IMG/VR virus record: IMGVR_UViG_3300020162_001010
Location: 1-42,348 of that record
Strand: one strand, 5' to 3'
Length of the DNA: 42,348 nt
From: a virus
The position numbers and the translations under genes were made by a program. Below the pieces are notes generated by a model. The model was not told the DNA's origin and searched no databases. It saw only the letters and a list, made by a program, of their open reading frames with translations. This document shows positions 32,843 through 40,243 of this stretch, piece by piece. The stretch's first letter is position 1. Each line of letters begins with the position of its first letter.

Positions 32843-32861
32843 CCTTAACGGTTGAAGACAC

Positions 32862-32930
32862 ACAGCGTTCCAGTGTGATGGAGTCGCACACCGACCAGAC
32901 GGTAGTCACGTTCGAATCGTGAGACGCTGT
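32862..32930 (+). ncRNA. tRNA-like structure without a normal anticodon arm
   Basis: A 7-bp acceptor-like stem (ACAGCGT with ACGCTGT) encloses a D-like arm (GTG/CAC with a GG loop) and a perfect T arm: TCACG, loop TTCGAAT, CGTGA. T69-type position 8 is also T. The middle arm has only 3-4 pairs with a 6-base loop ACCAGA, so no regular anticodon loop is seen, and one extra G sits before the 3' acceptor strand. It may be a decayed tRNA, a tRNA mimic or a structured leader of the CsrA-like gene. Confidence 0.5.
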
Positions 32931-32959
32931 TTTAACAAAACAAGTTATTGAGGACACAT

Positions 32960-33316
32960 ATGGACTGGGCAGGCTTAATGGATGAAGCACTTCCACTGAT
33001 TTTAAGGATGACAATAGTCGGAGTCGGAGTTTGGATATTTACTGTGCTAATTACAGCAGTAAATTACCTGCTATACCATGGAAGTTTTTTACGTTCAAGT
33101 ACATCAAACCTAGGAGTGCTGATGGAAAAGCAATCTGAGATCGGTAAAGGACTTTGTTTGAAGCGTAATGTTGGAGAGGCTATTCTGATAACTGACCGAT
33201 CAGGAAGCACTATTCAGATTACTCTCATTAAGATTAGTTCTGGAGAACGTCCGTCTGCATCGCTTCACTGTTGCGGCGACAAAGAACAGTTCAAGATAAC
33301 AAGAACGCCACTGTAA
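32960..33316 (+). CDS. Membrane protein with C-terminal CsrA-like domain
   Basis: In this 118-residue protein residues 12-38 form one membrane span (LILRMTIVGVGVWIFTVLITAV). Residues 65-115 follow the CsrA pattern: LCLKRNVGEAILITD, then TIQITLIKI, then an Arg near the end. CsrA proteins bind GGA motifs in mRNA leaders and change translation. An in-frame ATG at 33122 has AGGAG five bases upstream and would give a soluble 64-residue CsrA-like protein, so two forms are possible. The start at 32960 is preceded by TTGAGGA. Confidence 0.65.
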   Translation: MDWAGLMDEALPLILRMTIVGVGVWIFTVLITAVNYLLYHGSFLRSSTSNLGVLMEKQSEIGKGLCLKRNVGEAILITDRSGSTIQITLIKISSGERPSASLHCCGDKEQFKITRTPL

Positions 33317-33357
33317 GCGTTCAACCGTAAACATTTGACACATGGATTGGTGCTAAA

Positions 33358-33741
33358 GTGGACAAGCCTTGGAAGCAGTTTGAGCGATTTGTGGCAAGCA
33401 TCTTCTCTTCTACCAGAAACGCTCTTAGCGGCGGAAACAGCAAACTTACTCGATCTGACAGCATACACCCTCACCTGTTCATATCGTGCAAGTACACTCG
33501 GCACAACCATAAGCAGTTGAGAGACTTAGTAAAGGAGGAAAGAGAGAAAGCTGCTGTTGAGGGTAAAGTGGCAGTGTGTGTTGTGGGTGAGTTTGATGAC
33601 CGAGCAAACGCTTTGGTGATCATGCACCTAAAAGACATTAAACCATTTACAGAACTGGTATCTAATGGCACCGTACAGATTGATATGGTCACCGACAAGA
33701 AACGGCCTCAGCGTAAGCGGGCTGGAAATGTGGTTGGTTGA
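33358..33741 (+). CDS. PD-(D/E)XK nuclease, possible Holliday junction resolvase
   Basis: The 127-residue protein begins WKQFERFVASIF (Glu9), then GGNSK, Asp34 in TRSDSIHPHL, and ISCKY (Lys45), the layout of small Hjc-like phage resolvases. The usual Glu before the x-Lys is Ser43 here, which might lower or change metal binding. A resolvase would process branched replication DNA before packaging. It starts at GTG 33358 and overlaps the next nuclease gene by 14 bases. Confidence 0.65.
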   Translation: MDKPWKQFERFVASIFSSTRNALSGGNSKLTRSDSIHPHLFISCKYTRHNHKQLRDLVKEEREKAAVEGKVAVCVVGEFDDRANALVIMHLKDIKPFTELVSNGTVQIDMVTDKKRPQRKRAGNVVG

Positions 33742-34624
33742 CCGAACTGCTTTTGAGATATCTTACCTCAGAGATCTTGAAGCGGTAGAGCCTTGGAATA
33801 AAAACACGAACTACGGATCAATGGTTCAGGCAGGTATCGAAGGGTTCATCAAGACTCGACAACCCCGAGGTGCTGCCCGATTCATTGAAACTGAGTTTGA
33901 AAAACAAGTAAGGCAATATGAAGAGTACGACGACATTGCATGGTGGGCAGGTGTAGCACAAACTACTGTGTCTACTTGGATTGACCTGTACGGTAAAGAA
34001 CTTGACAAGTACCGAATTGATCAATCTGAAGCACACCACAAAATGACGTTGACGTTACCCTCAGGCCGTGAAATTGTTCTTCACGGTTACATTGACGGAG
34101 AGGGTGAAAACATTCTTATGGAGAATAAGACGCGAGGTGATTGGGATGATGACAAGATTGCTAAAGAAATTGACCTCAATCTACAGGTCAATATGTACAC
34201 TTTATTCTTCAATGCAAAACATGGCAGACTCCCGGAACGTATCTGGTACCAGCACATTCGAAGACCTCTTGGTTTCGGATACAGAGGGCCAAGGTCGAAA
34301 GCCAATGAATCAAGTGAAGACTTTCGACGACGACTTGGAGATGCAATTGACAAGGACCGTCAATATCACTTCTTCAGATATTTCGTAAAGCCTACAAAAG
34401 ATCGCTTTGAGCGGTTCATGCAGCTTGTGATGTATCCAATGTTGGAAAGTTTTCTGGACTGGTACGAATACATGTCGCACCCATACAGAGCACAGCAAGT
34501 GAATAAGACTCATTGGGTTACGCCTTATGGTCTGTACAATCCCTTCATGGAAGGAACACTTGAAAGGTTTAGAGAGTACCGCCTGAATGGGTCTACTCTC
34601 GGTTTACGTCCAAAGTCTCGATAG
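33728..34624 (+). CDS. Cas4/RecB-like PD-(D/E)XK nuclease
   Basis: In this 298-residue protein the nuclease motifs are HGYIDGEG (Asp123), LMENKT (Glu132 and Lys134), then QVNMY (Gln153 to Tyr157), the Q-x3-Y motif of RecB/Cas4-type enzymes. The four-Cys iron-sulfur cluster of Cas4 is not seen. It could be a 5'-3' exonuclease working with the Sak4-like ATPase downstream in recombination. The frame is open further upstream; ATG 33728 is chosen because it gives the typical N-terminus. Confidence 0.8.
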   Translation: MWLVDRTAFEISYLRDLEAVEPWNKNTNYGSMVQAGIEGFIKTRQPRGAARFIETEFEKQVRQYEEYDDIAWWAGVAQTTVSTWIDLYGKELDKYRIDQSEAHHKMTLTLPSGREIVLHGYIDGEGENILMENKTRGDWDDDKIAKEIDLNLQVNMYTLFFNAKHGRLPERIWYQHIRRPLGFGYRGPRSKANESSEDFRRRLGDAIDKDRQYHFFRYFVKPTKDRFERFMQLVMYPMLESFLDWYEYMSHPYRAQQVNKTHWVTPYGLYNPFMEGTLERFREYRLNGSTLGLRPKSR

Positions 34625-34641
34625 TTCTTTGAAAGGAACAA

Positions 34642-35568
34642 ATGGCACCTCCAATACCCCCAAGGCCGATCAACAGGCCAAAACCCGCTGGGCAACCAGC
34701 ACGCCCTGCTGCAACCCCCTCAGTTAAGGCAGGATCGAATCCGTTTTACGATCTGATGGAAGAGTCGTCCAACCACGGACGCTTCCTGATGATCTACTCA
34801 GAAGCCGGTGAGGGAAAGACGACTCTTGCTGCTCAGTTTCCGGCACCGATGTTCATTACAACCAGTGGTGAACAGGGTATCCAACTTTACAGGCAGCAAG
34901 GACTGGTTCCAAAGAGCGTCCCTGTTATCCCTCTAGCACCTCTCTTTGACCACCAGAACATCCCATCGGGTTCAGGGCACCCAGGCTGGTTGAAGCTAGT
35001 TGAGACGTTGGAACGCTTCAAAGACGCTGACCATAGTTACCAGACATTGGTTATCGACTCGACAAGTGGACTGCAAGACTTGTGCTTCCAGCACGGGGCT
35101 TCAGTCTTGTTTGACGGGGATATGACCGGGAAAGACTACTCAGACTTCTACAGAGGTTACAGCAAGTCTGCTGAGAACTTCTGGGCCGGTGAGTTTCTCC
35201 CTCTGTGTCTGGCTATCGTAGCAGCAGGAAAGAACGTTGTACTGATTGCCCACAGCACATTCAAGACTGTGGCAAACCCTGTAGGGCCGGACTTTGACCA
35301 ATTCCGACCAGCATTGATGAAGTCAATCTTCGAGTACACAAAGAAAGACCTCCACGGTATTTATTTCCTTGGCCGTGAAATTCGAGTGACAATCGACTCG
35401 AAGACAAAGAAGAAGTCCGCTACTGGTGACCGCAGGTTTATCGGATTATCCCCTAATCCGTACTATGTAGCCAAGTCTTGGGTTACTCCTCAAGGAGTGA
35501 ACGAAATTGAGTGTGGTGAGAATGCCCGTGAAACATGGGCAGTGTTGAAAGAAGCAATTGGTCTGTAA
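34642..35568 (+). CDS. Sak4-like RecA-fold ATPase
   Basis: The 308-residue protein has a Pro-rich N-terminus (1-30), then a RecA-type core: Walker A SEAGEGKT (53-60) and Walker B TLVIDS (135-140), and a later VLIAHSTF that matches the sensor region. Sak4-type proteins are phage single-strand annealing recombinases helped by an ssDNA-binding protein; the next gene may be that partner. AAAGGA lies before the ATG. Confidence 0.82.
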   Translation: MAPPIPPRPINRPKPAGQPARPAATPSVKAGSNPFYDLMEESSNHGRFLMIYSEAGEGKTTLAAQFPAPMFITTSGEQGIQLYRQQGLVPKSVPVIPLAPLFDHQNIPSGSGHPGWLKLVETLERFKDADHSYQTLVIDSTSGLQDLCFQHGASVLFDGDMTGKDYSDFYRGYSKSAENFWAGEFLPLCLAIVAAGKNVVLIAHSTFKTVANPVGPDFDQFRPALMKSIFEYTKKDLHGIYFLGREIRVTIDSKTKKKSATGDRRFIGLSPNPYYVAKSWVTPQGVNEIECGENARETWAVLKEAIGL

Positions 35569-35577
35569 GTGAAGTAG

Positions 35578-35597
35578 TTTGATCTGGTGTTATCAAA
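35578..35597. promoter_or_regulatory. Second copy of the TTTGAT-N8-ATCAA dyad
   Basis: TTTGAT (35578-35583) and ATCAAA (35592-35597) with an 8-base spacer have the same architecture as the dyad at 5325-5344. It lies in the 57-base gap before the ssDNA-binding-type gene. It may be an operator or a short hairpin; the spacers differ in sequence. Confidence 0.4.
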
Positions 35598-35625
35598 TCA
35601 CAGTTTTATGTTGTAGGAGTTGTTT

Positions 35626-36417
35626 ATGAGTGAAGCATCATCCCTGACCGACCTGATGAAACAGAACGCTCGTCTGAAGAAGCACGCTGCAGTAGCTAAG
35701 AAAGTCGTTGCTCAGCGTGACTTTGCAGGTCCAGAGGGAGAGTACATTTGCCGGTTTGAACAGGTAGTGATTCGCAAGAAAGGCGATAAGACCTACTTCA
35801 TTCTGGAGTTTAAGGTTGACGGTGAAGTGGAGGGACAGGAAGAACAAAACGGAGCACGTCTTGCAATCCTTCACGGTCTACATGACACAGAACGCAGCAC
35901 ATTGGAACAGGCTCTTGAACGTCTGATGACTGACATTCAGAAGTTTGACATCGACACTGCGAATATGGAAATGGATCAGATCGACAAAGCCCTGAAGGCA
36001 TGTGTTGGTCAGAACGTTCTTATCCGTTGTGTGAAAGCAAAGAAGACTGGTCAGACCGGGTACTACTACAACCTGCAGGGCATCGCTTCAGCAGGCCGCG
36101 AGACGCCTGATTACTCTCTCTCAGAAACACCCAAAGCAACCCAACTTACAACCATCACTCATATTCCAGACGACGCTGCTGACGAATGGAATGAGGAAAT
36201 GGCTGAGGTTGCAGAAGAAGTGGCAGGTGAAGACCTTGATGAAGTATCAGCGACTCCTTCAGACTGGATTGGTTACCCTGTCAACTACAAGCCAGCGAAG
36301 TCACCAAAGGCTTTAGAGTTTACAGTAGAATCAGCAGACGATGAAGCCGGTACAGTGGTGCTGATTCGTGACGGAAAGAAACTGAAAGCTAAGTTCAGTG
36401 ACCTGATTCTCGACTAA
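35626..36417 (+). CDS. Putative ssDNA-binding protein
   Basis: In this 263-residue protein residues about 30-165 are strand-rich with many Lys and aromatic residues (YICRFEQVVIRKKGDKTYFILEFKV, then VLIRCVKAKKTG and YYYNLQG), as in phage OB-fold-like proteins. A strongly acidic stretch (about 185-210) follows and another small domain ends the protein. The location directly after a Sak4-like ATPase and before polymerase suggests a single-strand DNA-binding role. AGGAG lies 6 bases before the ATG. Confidence 0.55.
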   Translation: MSEASSLTDLMKQNARLKKHAAVAKKVVAQRDFAGPEGEYICRFEQVVIRKKGDKTYFILEFKVDGEVEGQEEQNGARLAILHGLHDTERSTLEQALERLMTDIQKFDIDTANMEMDQIDKALKACVGQNVLIRCVKAKKTGQTGYYYNLQGIASAGRETPDYSLSETPKATQLTTITHIPDDAADEWNEEMAEVAEEVAGEDLDEVSATPSDWIGYPVNYKPAKSPKALEFTVESADDEAGTVVLIRDGKKLKAKFSDLILD

Positions 36418-36441
36418 CACAATATGTGTTTTACCCCCATG

Positions 36442-36475
36442 AAGAGCCGCTCTAACACAGCGGCTCTTTTCTTCG
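36442..36475 (+). terminator. Rho-independent terminator
   Basis: AAGAGCCGCT (36442-36451) pairs perfectly with AGCGGCTCTT (36459-36468) around a 7-nt loop, followed by TTCTTC. It separates the recombination genes from the polymerase group; some read-through is likely since no clear promoter is seen before 36489. Confidence 0.85.
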
Positions 36476-36488
36476 ATTGGAGTCTTTT

Positions 36489-36680
36489 ATGTCAGACGAT
36501 AAACTGCGAGCAGCCATACAACGCTTTATACTTGAGTTAGAAGATAGGATATACGACGTAGGATCAATGGTTGAGCAAGCAAGAAAAGAAAAGTTGAGAG
36601 ACTCTCATTCATTTCGGTTAGGAATGTTGGCAGAACTGAGGAACACACAGAGTAGGCTAAGCACGCTATTGGAGAAGTAA
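36489..36680 (+). CDS. Small helical protein, unknown
   Basis: The 63-residue protein is almost fully helical and charged (AAIQRFILELEDRIYDVGSM, AELRNTQSRLSTLL), perhaps a small coiled-coil dimer. ATG 36489 has GGAG seven bases upstream. Its TAA overlaps the polymerase ATG by one base, so the two are likely coupled. It might help the polymerase, but nothing in the sequence proves it. Confidence 0.65.
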   Translation: MSDDKLRAAIQRFILELEDRIYDVGSMVEQARKEKLRDSHSFRLGMLAELRNTQSRLSTLLEK

Positions 36681-38668
36681 TGCTTTCATTCGACACAGAA
36701 ACAACCGGCCTTTCTTTTCAACACGGGTGTACAACGTTTGCAATAGGGACATACGATGGGAAAGCTTATAGATCGTGTATTGTCGATGTTGACCCCGTTA
36801 CTCGCAGTCGTAATAGTGAGTTCCCTTGCAATAATATACGTGTTCAGTTGGACAAAGCTGATCTGGTATGTGCTCACAATGTGAGATTCGATATAAAGGC
36901 TCTGTGCGAAGCCAGAGTCTACAACAGTGAAGAGCCTTGTAACCCGAAGTTTTGGGATAAGTTCATCGACACAGGCACACTGGCTCACCTGTACTGCTCC
37001 ACTGATATGATCGGATTGGACAACCTGACAAAGAAGTACCTTGGTAGAGATTATCAAGAAGACGTTGACCTGACTAAGGTAGTCAATAAATGCCGTGACC
37101 TTGTTCGTAAACACTCTGACTCATATTGTCGTGGTTGGGACATAGCGAGTGCTGACGGGGGCCACAGCAGTTTCAAGGCAGCGAAGAAAAGCAATAAATG
37201 GAACAGGATGGACTACTGGCTTCCAGCGGCTGTACTTGAAGGCGTACCAGCATCTCAACGTCCACAACTACCTGATGAATCACTATCCTCTGTCCTCAGA
37301 AATTATCTACGGGCAGACGTTGTAAACACATTTGAACTGGCTGAATTCTACTTCCACGAATTGACAGAGCGGCACCCAGACAACTTGGCAGAACTCCTCG
37401 AAGTAAACAGACAGATCGAACACGTTCTATGGAAAATGGAGTTGAAAGGTGTGTGGGTACGTAAGACAGAACTCGATAACGCATTTGAGGCGTGCAACCA
37501 CTATATCTCATTACTCTCACAAACCTGCAAACAGATATCCGGCATTGAAAACATCACAGATGCAAAACTCAGAACACTGTTTTTCGATAAGTGGAAACTC
37601 GAACCGATTAAGAAAACCAAGGGAGGACAGGCATCTGTAGACGCCGCTACACTACTGGCTTTACACAGTAGTGTATCTGAGTCTGAACACGATGCAGAAA
37701 AGCACAAGTTCTTTGGGTGCTATCTGGCTCTGAAGAAATACGAGAAGAAGCAACAGTACTTAACGACGTACAGAAACGTTACATGTAAAGGGTACTTGAA
37801 TCCTTCATTCAAATCTGTCGGCACTACAACAACCCGTATGTCTTCAGAAAACCCAAACATTCAACAGGTGACCAAAGCAAGCAATCCATACGAAGAAGAC
37901 GCTCCAGACATCGCAGCATGGTTGAAAGCCTCTCCTTCAATGCGTTCTGTCTTTGGTCCTTCACCGGGCTATTGGTGGCTTGATTGTGATTACTCCCAGC
38001 TTCAATTGAGGATATTCGCAGCAGTCACACAAGAACAAGAAATGATGGATGCGTTTGATAAAGGCTGGGACGCACACGACTTCGTAGCCCGTAAAATCTT
38101 TGGAGTTGCTGACAGTGACTCACCAACAAAGGCACAAAGACGTATTGCAAAGAATGTAAACTTCGGATTCATTTTCGGTGCATCACCAAAACGCATTGAG
38201 AAAACTGCCGGAGTTAAGGGACTATGGAATACGGTACTTGCAATGTTTCCGAATGCTCACGCATTCATCGAGCAGACCAAAGCTGACATTCGAGAGAGAG
38301 GATACATCGAGACTTCAGGCGGTTACCCGCTGGAACTTCGAGACAATATAAATCCTTACACAGGCCGTCTTGAGAAAGCGGCTCATGCCGGAGTGAACTA
38401 CATTGTTCAGGGAACTGAGGGAGTCATTGTAAAGCGTGCGATGCGTCTGTGCGATGATTATCTTACCTCAGAATTTCCTGAAGGGCGACTGGTTCTCCAG
38501 TGCCATGATGAATTAGTATTCGAAGCACCAAAGTATTTTCCAAAGAAGCATGTGTGGAACTTAACTGATCTGATGGAGCAGGCAGCAGCAGACTACGGCG
38601 TCAAAGCCCCTGTTGATCCTGAACTGGTTACGACTTGCTGGGACAAATCTGTAAAGGTACGACGATGA
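36680..38668 (+). CDS. Family A DNA polymerase with 3'-5' exonuclease
   Basis: The 662-residue replicative polymerase has exonuclease motifs FDTETTG (Asp5, Glu7), HNVRFD (67-71) and YLRADVVNT. Polymerase motif A is DYSQLQLR (437-444), motif B RRIAKNVNFGFIFG (Lys491, Phe495, Phe499), motif C CHDE (608-611). The residue at the usual steric-gate Glu is Gln442, and the motif B Tyr is Phe499, both unusual. It lies before primase and helicase, a complete set for phage DNA synthesis. Confidence 0.95.
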   Translation: MLSFDTETTGLSFQHGCTTFAIGTYDGKAYRSCIVDVDPVTRSRNSEFPCNNIRVQLDKADLVCAHNVRFDIKALCEARVYNSEEPCNPKFWDKFIDTGTLAHLYCSTDMIGLDNLTKKYLGRDYQEDVDLTKVVNKCRDLVRKHSDSYCRGWDIASADGGHSSFKAAKKSNKWNRMDYWLPAAVLEGVPASQRPQLPDESLSSVLRNYLRADVVNTFELAEFYFHELTERHPDNLAELLEVNRQIEHVLWKMELKGVWVRKTELDNAFEACNHYISLLSQTCKQISGIENITDAKLRTLFFDKWKLEPIKKTKGGQASVDAATLLALHSSVSESEHDAEKHKFFGCYLALKKYEKKQQYLTTYRNVTCKGYLNPSFKSVGTTTTRMSSENPNIQQVTKASNPYEEDAPDIAAWLKASPSMRSVFGPSPGYWWLDCDYSQLQLRIFAAVTQEQEMMDAFDKGWDAHDFVARKIFGVADSDSPTKAQRRIAKNVNFGFIFGASPKRIEKTAGVKGLWNTVLAMFPNAHAFIEQTKADIRERGYIETSGGYPLELRDNINPYTGRLEKAAHAGVNYIVQGTEGVIVKRAMRLCDDYLTSEFPEGRLVLQCHDELVFEAPKYFPKKHVWNLTDLMEQAAADYGVKAPVDPELVTTCWDKSVKVRR

Positions 38669-39423
38669 AATTATTCAGTCACATTGAAGTTGCTTACGAA
38701 GAAACAGACCAAGACTACACAACAAATTGTCTATGGTGTGGTTCAGAAAAGTTATCTGTAAGTAAAGCTGAAGGCCACGTATTCCAATGCTGGTCATGTA
38801 AGCAGACAGGCAATGCCCTGTCCTTCATGCGTAAGTTCTACGAACACCTGCCTGACCTGACTCCCTCACAGGCTAAAGCATATTGCCAGAAGAAGAAAGG
38901 AGTTAATCCACAGACGCTTCGATCTGAAGGAATCAAGTACTCTGACGGGTACTTCTGGTTTCCAATATACAATGTGAAAGGCCAGATAATCGCCCTTCAC
39001 AAATACAATACAGAAAACAACATCGCCTACGCTTCCCCGAAGCCGTGGTCATGCTCTGTACTGGGGTTGAGTAAACTTACTTCTTCCTCAGAAGTATGGG
39101 TGGCTGAAGGACACGCTGACTATCTGGTCATGCGTTATGTATTGAGCAAAACACCTGGAGCACCTGACTTGCTGGGTACGTGTGGCTCAGGCTTCTCAGG
39201 ATCGTACCTGCACCTCTTGGACGGTAAAGACGTAGTTTTGCTCTTTGACAACGACGAAGCAGGCCAGCAGGGCGTACAGAGCGTTGCACGGCGTATCAAG
39301 TCTTCTGGTCATAACGTGAAGTCTCTCAACTACATTGACTGGACTCGGGTAACTGTTCCATCACACGTTGTAATTCCAGACAAGTTTGATATTCGTGATC
39401 TGTACAATGAGGTGGTAAAATGA
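38665..39423 (+). CDS. DnaG-type primase
   Basis: The 252-residue protein has a CHC2-type zinc ribbon at Cys22, Cys25, Cys42 and Cys45 (CLWCG and CWSCKQTGNALSFM) followed by a TOPRIM domain with VWVAEGHADYLVMR and LLFDNDEAGQQG. It would lay RNA primers for the polymerase. No helicase-binding or helicase domain is fused; a separate helicase is encoded at 40240. ATG 38665 overlaps the polymerase stop. Confidence 0.9.
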   Translation: MKLFSHIEVAYEETDQDYTTNCLWCGSEKLSVSKAEGHVFQCWSCKQTGNALSFMRKFYEHLPDLTPSQAKAYCQKKKGVNPQTLRSEGIKYSDGYFWFPIYNVKGQIIALHKYNTENNIAYASPKPWSCSVLGLSKLTSSSEVWVAEGHADYLVMRYVLSKTPGAPDLLGTCGSGFSGSYLHLLDGKDVVLLFDNDEAGQQGVQSVARRIKSSGHNVKSLNYIDWTRVTVPSHVVIPDKFDIRDLYNEVVK

Positions 39424-40076
39424 ACGTACTGGTAGCTTGTGAAGAGAGCCAAACCGTATGTAAGGCTTTCAGATTCAAAGGCCACAGAGCGTTTTCGTGC
39501 GACATGCAACCTTGTTCAGGAGGATACCCAGAATGGCATTTTCAAGTAGACATACGGAAAGTACTGCACAACAAAACAATCAAATGGGATCTTGTGATTG
39601 CTCACCCGCCTTGCACATACCTGACGAACGCCGGAGTAAGGCACCTGCATATCTATATCCCGCCAGTAAATGGTAAATTAGCACCTGTCAGTGGAGAAGA
39701 GCGTTGGAAAGCTATGTACGAAGGGTGTGATTTTTTCAACCTGTTTACCGATTACTCTCGTAAACATCCAAAAGTAAAAGTGTGTATTGAAAACCCAATA
39801 CCGCACAGATACGCCAGAGAACTTATCGGTAAGTACACTCAGTTAGTTCAGCCTTGGATGTTTGGACACACGGAGACGAAGGCCACCTGCCTATGGTTGA
39901 CCAATCTTCCTAATCTGGTACCTACAAATAACGTCAAGGCTGAGATGTTACTGCTTCCAAAGAAAGAACGCAGCAAAGTACATTACATGTCGCCGGGTCC
40001 AGAACGAGCAAAGTTGCGGTCTAAAACATACCAAGGCATTGCTGATGCAATGGCTGATCAATGGGGGAACCTATGA
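39420..40076 (+). CDS. C5-cytosine methyltransferase-like phage protein
   Basis: The 218-residue protein has the SAM-site start VLVACEESQTVCKAFRFKGH, followed by WDLVIAHPPCTYL, with the Pro-Cys catalytic dipeptide at 64-65, and IENPIPH in place of the usual Glu-Asn-Val. This short phage family is related to C5-cytosine methyltransferases, but a full target-recognition domain is absent. It may modify DNA against restriction or make a modified cytosine. It overlaps both neighbours by a few bases. Confidence 0.82.
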   Translation: MNVLVACEESQTVCKAFRFKGHRAFSCDMQPCSGGYPEWHFQVDIRKVLHNKTIKWDLVIAHPPCTYLTNAGVRHLHIYIPPVNGKLAPVSGEERWKAMYEGCDFFNLFTDYSRKHPKVKVCIENPIPHRYARELIGKYTQLVQPWMFGHTETKATCLWLTNLPNLVPTNNVKAEMLLLPKKERSKVHYMSPGPERAKLRSKTYQGIADAMADQWGNL

Positions 40077-40243
40077 CAGAAATCACCAGCAAATACCATT
40101 GCTCACGTTGTGGTAAAATATGCACACGCAAAGGCACAAAGCGGTGGATCAAGTCATACTGCACAACCGCTAAAGCAGACGTTCGTATGTGGAACATTGA
40201 GTACCTGAAATACGCTCCAAAGAAATTGAAAGACTCCCGATGA
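40073..40243 (+). CDS. Small zinc-finger-like protein
   Basis: The 56-residue protein shows CSRCGKICTRKG (three Cys) and a further Cys at about 30, which suggests a single zinc site. It is very basic. ATG 40073 has GGGGG upstream and overlaps the methyltransferase stop; its end overlaps the helicase start. Its function is unknown; binding of nucleic acid is plausible. Confidence 0.65.
   Translation: MTEITSKYHCSRCGKICTRKGTKRWIKSYCTTAKADVRMWNIEYLKYAPKKLKDSR

Noticed and set aside
33335-33520. 61-residue open frame over the resolvase-like start
   Set aside because: It overlaps the Hjc-like gene in another frame and lacks a ribosome site; the GTG-started gene has the nuclease motifs.
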